16,370 nucleotides of DNA from an uncultured Sutterella sp. (GTDB lineage: Bacteria > Pseudomonadota > Gammaproteobacteria > Burkholderiales > Burkholderiaceae_F): the NCBI GenBank assembly GCA_900552545.1, contig USAL01000033.1:1-16370 (forward strand), given 5' to 3'. The notes under the pieces are model-generated. The model worked only from the letters and a program-made list of their open reading frames with translations. It ran no database searches and was not told the origin of the DNA. Each line of letters begins with the position of its first letter. Within the stretch, counting starts at the first letter, position 1. A program made the translations under genes and the position numbers. Shown one piece after another: positions 6,955 to 14,693 of the stretch.

Positions 6955-9129
6955 ATGATGCTCAACTGGCTGCGGATCATCTTTTTTTCGGCAGTTGCGC
7001 TCGGCGCGGGCATGCTCATCACGCTTGCCGCCGGCGGCTCGAACTCGGCCGAATTCGAGCGCTACTTCCCCATTCTTCTCGTCATCAACATCTTCGCCAC
7101 GCTCACGCTCTTTGCCTTCGTGGTGGCGATCATCTACCGCATGTGCGTGCGGCTCAAAAAGGGCGTCTTCGGCTCGAAGATGTCCGCACGGCTAGCGCTT
7201 ACGATGTCGGCGGCGGCCATTCTCCCGTGCCTTTTGATCTACATGGTCTCTAGCCAGTTCATCGGCCGCTCGATCGACTCGTGGTTTGACGTGCGCATCG
7301 AACAGGCCCTTGACTCGGGCGTGGCGTTTTCAAGCGAAATCATCGACCGCGAGCAAAAAAGCCTGCGGCAGACGGCGCTTCGCATCGCCTCGATCATCAA
7401 CGCCACATCAAAAAGCGATCGAGCCGTGGCGCTTGACCGCATGCGCGAAACCACGAACGCCGCCTCGGCAATCGTCTTTTCGCCCACGGGCGAGATTCTT
7501 CTGAGCTCCTTTTCGCCCACGGCGGCAACGATCATCGACCGTCCGAGCGTCGAGCAGTTGGACAAAGCCGCCACCAACAACGGCATCTACATGCTCGAAG
7601 GCGATCAGCTCGAAAGCGACGACGTGCTGCGCATCCGGGCCCTTGTCCCGCTTGAGATGGCAACAAGCCTCAAGCCCTCGAGCTTTCTGCAGCTCACGCA
7701 GCTCATTCCGCGCGAATACGCAGGCCACACCTTCGACCTCATCCAGGGCTACCGCAACTATCAGGAGCTCGTGCTCGCCCGCTCGGGCCTGAGAAACATC
7801 TACGGCGTGACGCTCACGCTCACCATGGTTTTGGCCGTCTTGGGCGCCGTGACCTTGGCGCTTACCTTTGCGCGCAACGTCACCGCCCCCGTGCAGCAGC
7901 TCGCCAAGGGCACCCGGCGCGTGGCCGAAGGGGATCTTCAGCCCATCAAGGAATTTGCCGGCAAAAGCGAAATCAACGCCCTCACCCAGTCCTTCAACGT
8001 GATGGTCGCGCAGGTTGCCGAAGCCCAAACCACCATCAAGAAGCAGAAGATCCAGGCCGAGGAGGCGCGCGCCAACCTTGAGCTCATTTTGGAAAACCTC
8101 TCTTCGGGCGTAATCGTCACCGACGAGCGGCTCACCGTCGCGCAGGTCAACGGCGCGGCCGCCAAGATCCTGCGCACGGAGGCCCTCACGGCGGGCATGC
8201 CGCTTGCCTCGATCGTTCCCGAGTTCGCACAGGCCCTTACCGATCAGATTCAGATCGCCGACAAGAACAAGGACATCCGCTTTGAGCTTGAGCTGCCGCG
8301 GCGCGACGTCGACGCCTCGATCTTCTTGTTCATCCGCGCCGCAAGGCTAGAAATCGACGCGGGCCGCCGCGGCTGGGTCATCGTCTTTGACGACATCTCG
8401 ACCGTTTTGGAAGCGCAGCGCGCCGTCGCCTGGGGCGAAGTGGCTCGCCGCCTCGCGCACGAAATCAAGAATCCGCTCACGCCCATCCGGCTTTCGGCCG
8501 AGCGCCTTGAGATGAAGCTTGCCGACAAGCTAAGCGACAAGGACGCGGCGCTTCTGCACCGCACAAGCCGCACCATCATCACGCAGGTCGATGCGATGAA
8601 GCAGATGGTCAACGACTTCCGCGACTACGCCAAGCTCCCCGAGGCGGTTCTCGTGCCCATGAACATCAATGCGTTCTTCCGCGAGCTCGAAGAGTTTTAC
8701 GCGACGGCAGGAACCCCGCTTTCGGTTTCGCTTGAAGAAGGGCTTCCCGCCATTGCGGGCGACGCGGGCCAACTGCGGCAGGTCATGCACAACCTCGTGG
8801 GCAACGCCATGGATGCCACGAGCGGCTGCGCCAAGCGCGAGATTCACCTCACCACGACGGGCCTGCGGCGCCCCGACGGCAAGATCGAAGCCGTGCGCGT
8901 CGTGCTCGAAGACAACGGCTCGGGCTTTTCGCCCAACATCCTCGCCCGCGCCTTCGAGCCCTACACGACCACCAAGCCCCCCGGTACGGGCCTGGGGCTG
9001 CCGATGGTGAAGAAGATCATTGAAGAGCATCACGGCCGCATCACGATCGGCAACCGAACCGACCTGCAGGGCAACGTTCTAGGCGCGCAGATCGTGATCG
9101 TTCTGCCCCGCGCACCGGCTGCGACATGA
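6955..9129 (+). CDS. ntrY: NtrY-type membrane sensor histidine kinase
   Basis: Inner-membrane sensor kinase of 724 residues, expected to phosphorylate the regulator encoded next. Three membrane segments lie near the N-terminus (about 3-25, 37-61, 80-101), then an extracytoplasmic or linker region of about 180 residues, a fourth segment (about 282-306), a HAMP domain (from about 305), a PAS domain (about 370-480) and the kinase core. The H-box is LAHEIKNPLTPI with phospho-acceptor His502; N-box NLVGNAMDAT, G1 box DNGSGF (around 652) and G2 box GTGLGLPM (around 677) are intact, so it should be active. This layout is that of NtrY. The first ATG (6955) has GGGAG 9 nt upstream. The signal it senses is not evident from sequence; nitrogen or redox status is known for some relatives. 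Confidence 0.9.
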   Translation: MMLNWLRIIFFSAVALGAGMLITLAAGGSNSAEFERYFPILLVINIFATLTLFAFVVAIIYRMCVRLKKGVFGSKMSARLALTMSAAAILPCLLIYMVSSQFIGRSIDSWFDVRIEQALDSGVAFSSEIIDREQKSLRQTALRIASIINATSKSDRAVALDRMRETTNAASAIVFSPTGEILLSSFSPTAATIIDRPSVEQLDKAATNNGIYMLEGDQLESDDVLRIRALVPLEMATSLKPSSFLQLTQLIPREYAGHTFDLIQGYRNYQELVLARSGLRNIYGVTLTLTMVLAVLGAVTLALTFARNVTAPVQQLAKGTRRVAEGDLQPIKEFAGKSEINALTQSFNVMVAQVAEAQTTIKKQKIQAEEARANLELILENLSSGVIVTDERLTVAQVNGAAAKILRTEALTAGMPLASIVPEFAQALTDQIQIADKNKDIRFELELPRRDVDASIFLFIRAARLEIDAGRRGWVIVFDDISTVLEAQRAVAWGEVARRLAHEIKNPLTPIRLSAERLEMKLADKLSDKDAALLHRTSRTIITQVDAMKQMVNDFRDYAKLPEAVLVPMNINAFFRELEEFYATAGTPLSVSLEEGLPAIAGDAGQLRQVMHNLVGNAMDATSGCAKREIHLTTTGLRRPDGKIEAVRVVLEDNGSGFSPNILARAFEPYTTTKPPGTGLGLPMVKKIIEEHHGRITIGNRTDLQGNVLGAQIVIVLPRAPAAT

Positions 9130-9161
9130 TTGGACGCAGGCTCTGTACAAAATATCCAATA

Positions 9162-9170
9162 TGTTAGGAT
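9162..9170 (+). promoter_or_regulatory. Candidate extended -10 promoter for ntrX
   Basis: TG at 9162-9163, one base, then TAGGAT (4/6) in the 113-bp gap between ntrY and ntrX. This gap is long for a two-component operon. A -35 box is not clear. It could give the regulator its own transcription. Confidence 0.25.
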
Positions 9171-9242
9171 GCAACATCGAGGCAGCGGGTCAAAGCAATG
9201 TGTTTCTGCGCGGCCCTCTGCAAACAAGGATGCAAGAACTCT

Positions 9243-10043
9243 ATGGCAAACATTCTCATTGTCGACGATGAAATCGGCATTCGCGAGCTGCTCTCCGAAA
9301 TCCTCGAGGAGGAGGGCTATACGACGTACGCCGCGGAAAATGCCGAAGCCGCCCGAGTCCTCATGAGCCAGGAGCAGTTCGACCTGATTCTGCTCGACAT
9401 CTGGATGCCCGACACCGACGGCATCACTCTTCTGAAGGAATGGGGCGCGCGCAAGATGCTGCACTGTCCGGTCATCATGATGAGCGGACACGGCACGATC
9501 GAGACCGCCGTCGAGGCCACCAAGTTCGGAGCGCTTGCCTTCCTTGAAAAGCCAATCTCAATGCAAAAGCTCCTCGACACCGTCCGGCACGGTCTCGACG
9601 TCGGCAATCGCATTTCGACGATGTCGCACCTGCAGCCGCCCGCGCCCCCCGTCGAGCGCCCGGCCCTGCCCCCGATTGCCGAAGATCCGGTGAAGGGCGA
9701 AATGCCCAAGCTCTTCGTGCCGGGCGCCGAGATGGTGATCGACTTCGGAAAGACCATGCGCGAAGTGCGCGAGATGACCGAGCGCGCCTATCTCCTTGCC
9801 CTGATGCGCCATGAGTCCTATCAGATGACGCGCGTGGCGCGCCACGCAGGCCTTGAGAGAACGCACCTCTATCGCAAGCTCAAGGCGCTCAACATGGAAA
9901 TCGTGCGCAAGTCCAAGAAGCGCCGCAAGACCGACAGCGACGTCGAGGGCGACATCGACAACGATCTCGTCAACGACCAGGAGCTCGACGACGACGTCGA
10001 TCAGGACATCGACGTGGGCGAAAAGGCAGCCTCTTCCAAGTAA
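9243..10043 (+). CDS. ntrX: Shortened NtrX-type response regulator: receiver plus Fis-type HTH, no AAA+ domain
   Basis: Response regulator of 266 residues. Receiver domain 1-115: acidic pair Asp8-Asp9, phospho-acceptor Asp52 (LLDIWMPD), Ser81 and Lys103 are all present. A proline-rich linker (131-145) leads to a Fis-type helix-turn-helix (about 178-217) with ERTHLYRKLK (205-214), the signature of NtrX. The sigma54-activating AAA+ domain of ordinary NtrX, about 230 residues, is absent: there is no Walker A, no GAFTGA and no Walker B. It is therefore expected to act as a plain DNA-binding regulator. A basic patch (RKSKKRRK, 222-229) is followed by a strongly acidic tail (231-260). Start: ATG at 9243 gives the standard MANILIVDDE beginning; an in-frame ATG at 9198 would add an unrelated Cys-rich stretch. 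Partner: NtrY upstream. trkA lies 270 bp downstream after a candidate terminator. Confidence 0.88.
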   Translation: MANILIVDDEIGIRELLSEILEEEGYTTYAAENAEAARVLMSQEQFDLILLDIWMPDTDGITLLKEWGARKMLHCPVIMMSGHGTIETAVEATKFGALAFLEKPISMQKLLDTVRHGLDVGNRISTMSHLQPPAPPVERPALPPIAEDPVKGEMPKLFVPGAEMVIDFGKTMREVREMTERAYLLALMRHESYQMTRVARHAGLERTHLYRKLKALNMEIVRKSKKRRKTDSDVEGDIDNDLVNDQELDDDVDQDIDVGEKAASSK

Positions 10044-10050
10044 CGTGCAC

Positions 10051-10093
10051 AACCGGCCGAAAGCAGCAAGATTCGCTTGATTCGGTCGGTTTT
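10051..10093 (+). terminator. Candidate intrinsic terminator after ntrX
   Basis: AACCGGCCGA (10051-10060) pairs with TCGGTCGGTT (10082-10091) with a single G-U pair, a loop of 21 nt, then a short T-run (10090-10093). It begins 7 bp after the ntrX stop. The loop is long and the T-run short, so it may be only partly effective. Confidence 0.4.
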
Positions 10094-10217
10094 GATTGAG
10101 GGCGACCGCAGGCGAATTTCGGCTGCGTGCCGATTTTCCCTTTGCGCGGATTCTTTTTCCTTCAACATCAGCGCTCTGCGCACTTCCTCAAGCGCAGCGC
10201 CCCCGCATTTCTTTCCT

Positions 10218-10245
10218 TCTGCCCGAGTCGTTAAAATCGGGCAGA
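10218..10245 (+). promoter_or_regulatory. 9+9 inverted repeat around the presumed trkA -10 box
   Basis: TCTGCCCGA (10218-10226) and TCGGGCAGA (10237-10245) are perfect reverse complements separated by 10 bp; arm centres are 19 bp apart, close to two helix turns. TAAAAT (10232-10237, 5/6) lies between and overlaps the second arm. This is the geometry of an operator for a dimeric regulator over a promoter. NtrX, encoded just upstream, is one candidate binder. Symmetry is seen; binding is inferred. Confidence 0.45.
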
Positions 10246-10313
10246 CATCGACTCTTTTCAAAGACCCAGGACGGGGCGCCCGCCGTCAAAGGCCCCCAAG
10301 CAGGTCGCCTCCT

Positions 10314-11723
10314 ATGCAGATTCTCATCATTGGCGCTGGCCGCATCGGCCGATCCGTGGCCGAAGCTCTCGTTGACGAGGACAACGACATCACCCTCGTC
10401 GACACCGACAGCGAACGCATTGAGGAAATGCAGCACCGCCTCGACCTGCGCGGCATCGTGGGCAACGCCACCTCGCCCGACGTCCTGCGCCAGGCCGGCG
10501 CCGACGACGCCGACATGATCATCGCCGTCACGGCAACCGACGAGACCAACATGGCCGTGTGCCTGCTCGCCTCGCGGCTCTTCAACATCCCCACCCGCAT
10601 CGCCCGCGTGCGCAACAGCGAACTGCGCAAATATCCGCGCGTGATGGCCGAGGAAGGCTTTCAGATCACAAGCTCCATCTGGCCCGAAGAGGCGCTGACC
10701 GAGTCGGTTCTAAAGCTCATCGAATTTCCCGAGGCGCTGCAGATCATTGAATTCGCCGAAGGCCGCGCCATGCTCTTTAGCGTGCGCGCCGTCGCGGGAA
10801 GCCCCTTGGTGGGCCGCCCGGCAGGCGATCTTGCCCTGCATCTGCCGAAGGTCCCCGCGCGCATCATCGCCGTCTTTCGCCGCAACCGGCGCCTTGATCT
10901 GTCGGAACAGACCGTCATTGAAAGCGGCGACGAGGTGATTGCGCTTGCTTCGGGCCGCGACGTGCGGCGCGTGATCAGCGAGTTGCGGCACCACGAAAAG
11001 ACGATTCACCGCATCATCGTGGGCGGCGACACGTCGCTTGCGCTGCAGCTGGCGCACCGCCTCAACGGCCCGGACTCGCGCAGAAGCTACGAAATCAACA
11101 TCCTTGTTTCCGACAAGCAGAAGATCCGCAAGCAGGCCGCGCAGGACCTGAAGAACACGCTCTTTATCGAGGGCTCGATCATCGACGAGGAAGTGCTCGA
11201 GAGCGCGGGCATCGACCGATGCGATCTTTTTATTTCGCTCAGCCGCCACGATGAAACGAACATCATGGGGGCGCTTCTTGCCAAGAAGATGGGCGCGCGG
11301 CGCGTGATTGCGTTGACCGACAGCGCCACCTTCAGCAACCTGATGCAGGGCTCGCAGATCGACATCACGGTTTCGACCACGCAGGCAACGATCAGTGAAC
11401 TGCTGCGGCACGTACGCCACGGCGACGTGCTTGCGGCCTATTCGCTGCGCCGCGGCGTGGCCGAAGCGCTTGAGATCGTCGCGCACGGCAACAAGAAGAG
11501 CTCGCGCGTCGTCGGCAAGAAGCTCTCGGAGATCACGCTTCCCGAAGGCGTCTCGATTGCCGCCATCGTGCGCGAGGATCCCAACACGCTCGAGCCCGAG
11601 GTGTTCATCGCCTCGCCCAACCTCACGATTGAATCCGAAGACAGCGTGATCGTCTTCGTTCCCAACAAGCGCACGATCCCGCAGGTTGAAAAACTCTTTG
11701 CGGTCGACGTGGGATTCTTCTAA
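10314..11723 (+). CDS. trkA: Trk potassium uptake regulatory subunit TrkA
   Basis: Cytoplasmic NAD(H)-binding subunit that gates the TrkH potassium channel. The 469-residue protein has two RCK halves in tandem. The first Rossmann domain has GAGRIGRSVA (7-16) and the strand-2 acidic end LVDTDSERI (28-36). The second begins near residue 232, with the glycine motif changed to VGGDTS (236-241), so nucleotide binding there may be weak, a frequent asymmetry in TrkA. TrkA_C domains follow each half. The C-terminus ends in a KLF...FF motif typical of the family. ATG at 10314 has AGGT 9 nt upstream and places the first beta-strand at residue 2; the open frame extends upstream without similarity. trkH starts 13 bp after the stop, so they form an operon. 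Confidence 0.95.
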   Translation: MQILIIGAGRIGRSVAEALVDEDNDITLVDTDSERIEEMQHRLDLRGIVGNATSPDVLRQAGADDADMIIAVTATDETNMAVCLLASRLFNIPTRIARVRNSELRKYPRVMAEEGFQITSSIWPEEALTESVLKLIEFPEALQIIEFAEGRAMLFSVRAVAGSPLVGRPAGDLALHLPKVPARIIAVFRRNRRLDLSEQTVIESGDEVIALASGRDVRRVISELRHHEKTIHRIIVGGDTSLALQLAHRLNGPDSRRSYEINILVSDKQKIRKQAAQDLKNTLFIEGSIIDEEVLESAGIDRCDLFISLSRHDETNIMGALLAKKMGARRVIALTDSATFSNLMQGSQIDITVSTTQATISELLRHVRHGDVLAAYSLRRGVAEALEIVAHGNKKSSRVVGKKLSEITLPEGVSIAAIVREDPNTLEPEVFIASPNLTIESEDSVIVFVPNKRTIPQVEKLFAVDVGFF

Positions 11724-11736
11724 GGCCGGGGTCGCC

Positions 11737-13209
11737 ATGCTGCACTCGCTGCGCTACATCCTCTTTCCGGTGCTCAACATCACGGCGCCGGTGCTGATCG
11801 CCTTCTCCTTCATCATGCTGCTGCCGTGCGTGGTCTCGTTCATCTACGAAGACGGCGCCGCAGGCGGTTTTCAGACCGGAGCGGTGATCTGCTTTTTCAC
11901 GGGCGTCTTTCTTCTGGCGATCACGCGCAAGGACCGCCGCGAGCTGATGCCGCGCGACGGGTTTCTGCTAGCCACCATCATCTGGGTGGCGATTCCGCTT
12001 TTTGCGAGCATTCCGCTTTACCTCGAGATTCCGGGCATCAACTTCACCTATGCCTTCTTTGAGGCAATGAGCGGGACGACGACGACCTGCGCCTCGGTGC
12101 TCGACAAGCTCGATCTGCTCCCGCAATCCATCAATTTCTGGCGGTGCTTCTTGAGTTGGCTTGGCGGCATGGGAATTCTCGTTCTTGCCGTCGCCATTCT
12201 TCCCGCGCTGGGCGTAGGCGGCTCGCAGATCTTCAAGGCGGAGATTTCGGGCCCCATGAAGGAGGCGCGCTTGCCCCCCCGCATTGCCGATACGGCCAAG
12301 GGGTTGTGGTCGATTTATCTGGTGTTGAGCGTAGCCTGTGCGGCGGCCTTTCGTTTGGCTGGGATGGACGCCTTCGACAGCATCCTGCACGCCTTCTCCA
12401 CCGTGAGCCTCGGGGGCTTTTCCTCGCACGACGCAAGCTACGGCTACTTCAACAACGTCGACATTGAAATGATCGGCATGTTCTTCATGACGATCTGCGG
12501 CATCAGCTTCTCGCTGCACTTCATCGCCTGGCGCTCGCGCTCGCCCGTGGCCTACTTCAAGAGCCCCGAATGCCGGGCCTGGCTCATCACGGTCGCGCTG
12601 ATGGTGGCGCTCGTCACGGCCATCCTCTACGACTACGAGGTCTACGACGATCCGCTCACGGCGCTGCGCTACGCGGCCTTCAACACGATCAGCATCATCT
12701 CCACCTCGGGCTTTTCGACGGCCGACTTCAGCCTCTGGCCGGCTGCGGCGCCCTTCATTCTCTTTTCAGTCGCCTGCTTTGCCACCTGCGGCGGCAGCAC
12801 GGGCGGCGGCATGAAGATGATGCGCGCCATCATTCTCTTAAAGCAGCTCTCGCGCCAGTTCACGCTCACGCTCTACCCCAAGGCGATCGTGTCGCTCACG
12901 GTGGGCGGCGTCGTGGTGGGCCGCTCGGTCATCTTCTCGGCCATGGCATTCATGGTGCTCTGGCTCATCGTCTCGATCGTGATCACGTTGGCGCTCATGG
13001 TGACGGGGCTCGACATCACGACGGCCATTTCGGCCACCGTGGCCTGCGTGACGAACCTAGGGCCGGGCCTTGGAATCGTCGGGCCGCTTTCGAACTACTC
13101 GGTGCTCACCGACGTGCAGCTGTGGATGTGTACGTTCCTGATGCTCCTCGGGCGCCTGGAGCTCGTGACGGTGTTCGTGCTCTTTACCCGCACGTTCTGG
13201 CGCTTCTAG
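11737..13209 (+). CDS. trkH: Trk potassium uptake membrane subunit TrkH
   Basis: Inner-membrane potassium translocating subunit of 490 residues made of four fused M1-P-M2 units. The four selectivity-filter loops are recognisable: SGTTTTCAS (112-120), STVSLGGFS (221-229), ISTSGFST (321-328) and TNLGPG (439-444), each with the conserved glycine. FATCGGSTGGGMKMMR (348-363) is the highly conserved segment in the third repeat. Many hydrophobic helices are evident from residue 10 to the end. ATG at 11737 follows trkA by 13 bp with a weak G-rich ribosome site. With TrkA it makes a complete low-affinity potassium uptake system. It converges on the TauE/SafE gene with 22 bp between stops and no terminator-like hairpin there. 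Confidence 0.95.
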   Translation: MLHSLRYILFPVLNITAPVLIAFSFIMLLPCVVSFIYEDGAAGGFQTGAVICFFTGVFLLAITRKDRRELMPRDGFLLATIIWVAIPLFASIPLYLEIPGINFTYAFFEAMSGTTTTCASVLDKLDLLPQSINFWRCFLSWLGGMGILVLAVAILPALGVGGSQIFKAEISGPMKEARLPPRIADTAKGLWSIYLVLSVACAAAFRLAGMDAFDSILHAFSTVSLGGFSSHDASYGYFNNVDIEMIGMFFMTICGISFSLHFIAWRSRSPVAYFKSPECRAWLITVALMVALVTAILYDYEVYDDPLTALRYAAFNTISIISTSGFSTADFSLWPAAAPFILFSVACFATCGGSTGGGMKMMRAIILLKQLSRQFTLTLYPKAIVSLTVGGVVVGRSVIFSAMAFMVLWLIVSIVITLALMVTGLDITTAISATVACVTNLGPGLGIVGPLSNYSVLTDVQLWMCTFLMLLGRLELVTVFVLFTRTFWRF

Positions 13210-13231
13210 CCAATGAATTAAACCCGCGAAA

Positions 13232-13996
13232 CTAGCCCGCGAAATAGTCCCAGGCGGTCTTGGCAAACAGGGCGGCGATCACAAGGACGATCAGCGGGCG
13301 CACCACGCGCACGCCGTTTTTGATCACAAGCCCCGCACCGATGTAGTGGCCGGCAATGCCGAAAAGCCCCGCCGCCAACCCCAGCGCCCAGTTCACTTCG
13401 CCTGCGGCGGCGTACGACACAAAGGCCGCGAGACCACTTGAAAAGTTCACCATCTTCATCTGGCCTGCGGCTTCGCGCACCGCGAGATGCGCCACGGCTG
13501 AAAAGCTGATGAGCATCAACGTCCCTGCCCCAGGCCCGTAAAAGCCGTCATAGGTGCCGCACAAGAAGGCGCACAGCGCCAAAAGCGCCATCTGACGCGT
13601 GGGCGAGATCGCCTCGGGGTTGTCCGAAAGCGTCTTCTTACTCATCACGAAGAGCGCGGCAAAGGGAAGCATCCCCACGAGAAGCAGTTCAAAGACCGCC
13701 TCGGGCACCAACAGCGCAAGGCGCGCGCCCACGAAGCTTCCCACGAAGGCCGCCGCGACCGGCAGCACCGAGAGCCTCAGGTTGGTAAAGCCGCTGCGAT
13801 AGAGCCGCCAGGCCGAGGTCGCCATGCCCATGGTGCTTGAAAGCTTCGAGGTGCCCAACGCCAGATGCGGCGGGACGCCCGCCATGAGGTAGGCAGGAAG
13901 CGTGATGAGACCGCCGCCGCCCGCAATGGCGTCGACGACGCTTCCCAAAAAGACAAGCGGACAGACGATGAGATAGGTGGAAAGTTCAAGCTCCAT
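13232..13996 (-). CDS. TauE/SafE (TSUP) family membrane permease
   Basis: Membrane protein of 254 residues belonging to the TSUP/TauE-SafE family, whose members move small sulfur- or carbon-containing anions such as sulfite or sulfoacetate. The family signature near the N-terminus is clear: a VFLGSVVDAIAGGGGLITLP-like stretch (about 16-35), then LALGTSKLSS (46-55), and the internal-repeat equivalent GFYGPGAGTLM in the second half. About seven to eight hydrophobic helices are visible. The arrangement is closest to the YfcA-like branch; the substrate cannot be read from sequence. Start: ATG at 13994-13996 has GGGAG 4 nt upstream; the GTG one codon earlier (13999) is too close to that site. A good sigma70-like promoter lies just upstream. 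DUF1840 precedes it on the same strand. Confidence 0.88.
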   Translation of the reverse strand: MELELSTYLIVCPLVFLGSVVDAIAGGGGLITLPAYLMAGVPPHLALGTSKLSSTMGMATSAWRLYRSGFTNLRLSVLPVAAAFVGSFVGARLALLVPEAVFELLLVGMLPFAALFVMSKKTLSDNPEAISPTRQMALLALCAFLCGTYDGFYGPGAGTLMLISFSAVAHLAVREAAGQMKMVNFSSGLAAFVSYAAAGEVNWALGLAAGLFGIAGHYIGAGLVIKNGVRVVRPLIVLVIAALFAKTAWDYFAG

Positions 13997-14024
13997 CACG
14001 CTCCCACAGCGCCGTCAACAGTGC

Positions 14025-14054
14025 CCTATAGTGACCAAATAGGCAACACTTCAA
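14025..14054 (-). promoter_or_regulatory. Candidate sigma70 promoter for the TauE/SafE gene
   Basis: On the minus strand TTGAAG (14049-14054) and TATAGG (14025-14030), each 4/6 to consensus, are 18 bp apart. The start codon is 28 nt after the -10 box. This is one of the better promoter matches in the window and suggests transcription independent of the DUF1840 gene. Confidence 0.4.
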
Positions 14055-14099
14055 AATTCCGAGGGGAGCGTTTGGACACCCCCGCGGTTCGGCTGCCGT

Positions 14100-14483
14100 T
14101 TACGGCACGCCCCACATCACCTTGACCTTCTTCTTGCGGGCCGCACGCAGCATTTCGAGAAGCGGAAAAACGCGCATGCCGAAGCTCACCCGTTCGTCCT
14201 CGCGCTTTTTCTCTTCGGCCGCCTGCTCCTCTTCGGCGAAGGACCGATAGCCGCGGCCCTCGCGGGCCTCGCGCTCGCGCGCCAGGCGCTTTTGTTCGGC
14301 AAGGCGCGCGGCCTCGTTCTTGACCTCGGTCTCAAGCGCCGCGATGACACCGTCGAGATTCTCGGCAAGCCAGCAGCCCTGTTCCGCATAAGGACGGTCG
14401 AGCACCTTGCAGACCGTCGCAAAGGTCTCGGGCATCATGAAAAAGCCGCCTGCCGCCGGCGAACGAAACTCAAGCAAAGCCAC
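14100..14483 (-). CDS. DUF1840 family protein
   Basis: Small cytoplasmic protein of 127 residues. The N-terminus (LLEFRSPAAGGFFM, 3-16) and the C-terminus (FPLLEMLRAARKKKVKVMWGV, in two parts: FPLLEMLRAA and VKVMWGV) match the DUF1840 pattern, a family of unknown function found mainly in betaproteobacteria. Between them lies a highly charged Glu/Lys/Arg segment (about 54-98), probably helical, longer than I remember for typical members. GTG at 14481-14483 is the start: GGAGG at 14490-14494 sits 6 nt upstream, the strongest ribosome site in the window. A terminator-like hairpin lies in its leader. No function can be assigned. Confidence 0.85.
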   Translation of the reverse strand: MALLEFRSPAAGGFFMMPETFATVCKVLDRPYAEQGCWLAENLDGVIAALETEVKNEAARLAEQKRLAREREAREGRGYRSFAEEEQAAEEKKREDERVSFGMRVFPLLEMLRAARKKKVKVMWGVP

Positions 14484-14512
14484 GAGGCACCTCCAAAAGA
14501 AAAAAGAAGCGA

Positions 14513-14552
14513 CAAAAAAACAAAAATCGCGTCAAAACACTGCTTTTGACGC
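14513..14552 (-). terminator. Terminator-like hairpin in the DUF1840 leader
   Basis: GCGTCAAAA (14529-14537) and TTTTGACGC (14544-14552) form perfect 9-bp arms around a 6-nt loop. On the minus strand the stem is followed by GATTTTTGTTTTTTTG, a textbook U-tract. It lies just upstream of the DUF1840 ribosome site, so it would stop transcripts before that gene (attenuation) or block antisense read-through from the PTS side. The same arm sequence recurs upstream of ptsH (15310-15318), so an operator role is an alternative. Confidence 0.55.
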
Positions 14553-14660
14553 TTCAATCCGCCAAAAGCCATGTAACTTCGGCGATTTCACGCATTTTTA
14601 AAGCGATCGCAGACTGAAAAGACTGCCGGCAGGCCGCCGACAGGCATCAGTCAAAACGCA

Positions 14661-14693
14661 GAAGGCGGAGCGCCTTCCGCACACCCCGAGGGG
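14661..14693 (+). repeat. Two adjacent hairpins upstream of manX
   Basis: GAAGGCG (14661-14667), GAG loop, CGCCTTC (14671-14677) is a perfect 7-bp stem. CCCC (14684-14687), GA, GGGG (14690-14693) follows. No T-run comes after, so they are not obvious terminators. They may shape the manX leader. Confidence 0.35.

Larger units (their letters stand above)
10044..10313. other. 270-bp gap between ntrX and trkA
   Basis: Non-coding. It contains a terminator-like hairpin right after ntrX, a T/C-rich middle, a 9+9 inverted repeat enclosing a TTAAAAT box, and a leader of about 70 nt before trkA. The open frame that runs through it from 10077 is an upstream extension of trkA without similarity to TrkA. 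Confidence 0.6.

Noticed and set aside
10710..11738. Minus-strand open frame of 342 codons opposite trkA
   Set aside because: Shadow of trkA with composition typical of antisense frames; no membrane or catalytic motif.
13210..13231. Terminator between convergent trkH and TauE/SafE genes
   Set aside because: The 22-bp gap has no stem and no T-run.
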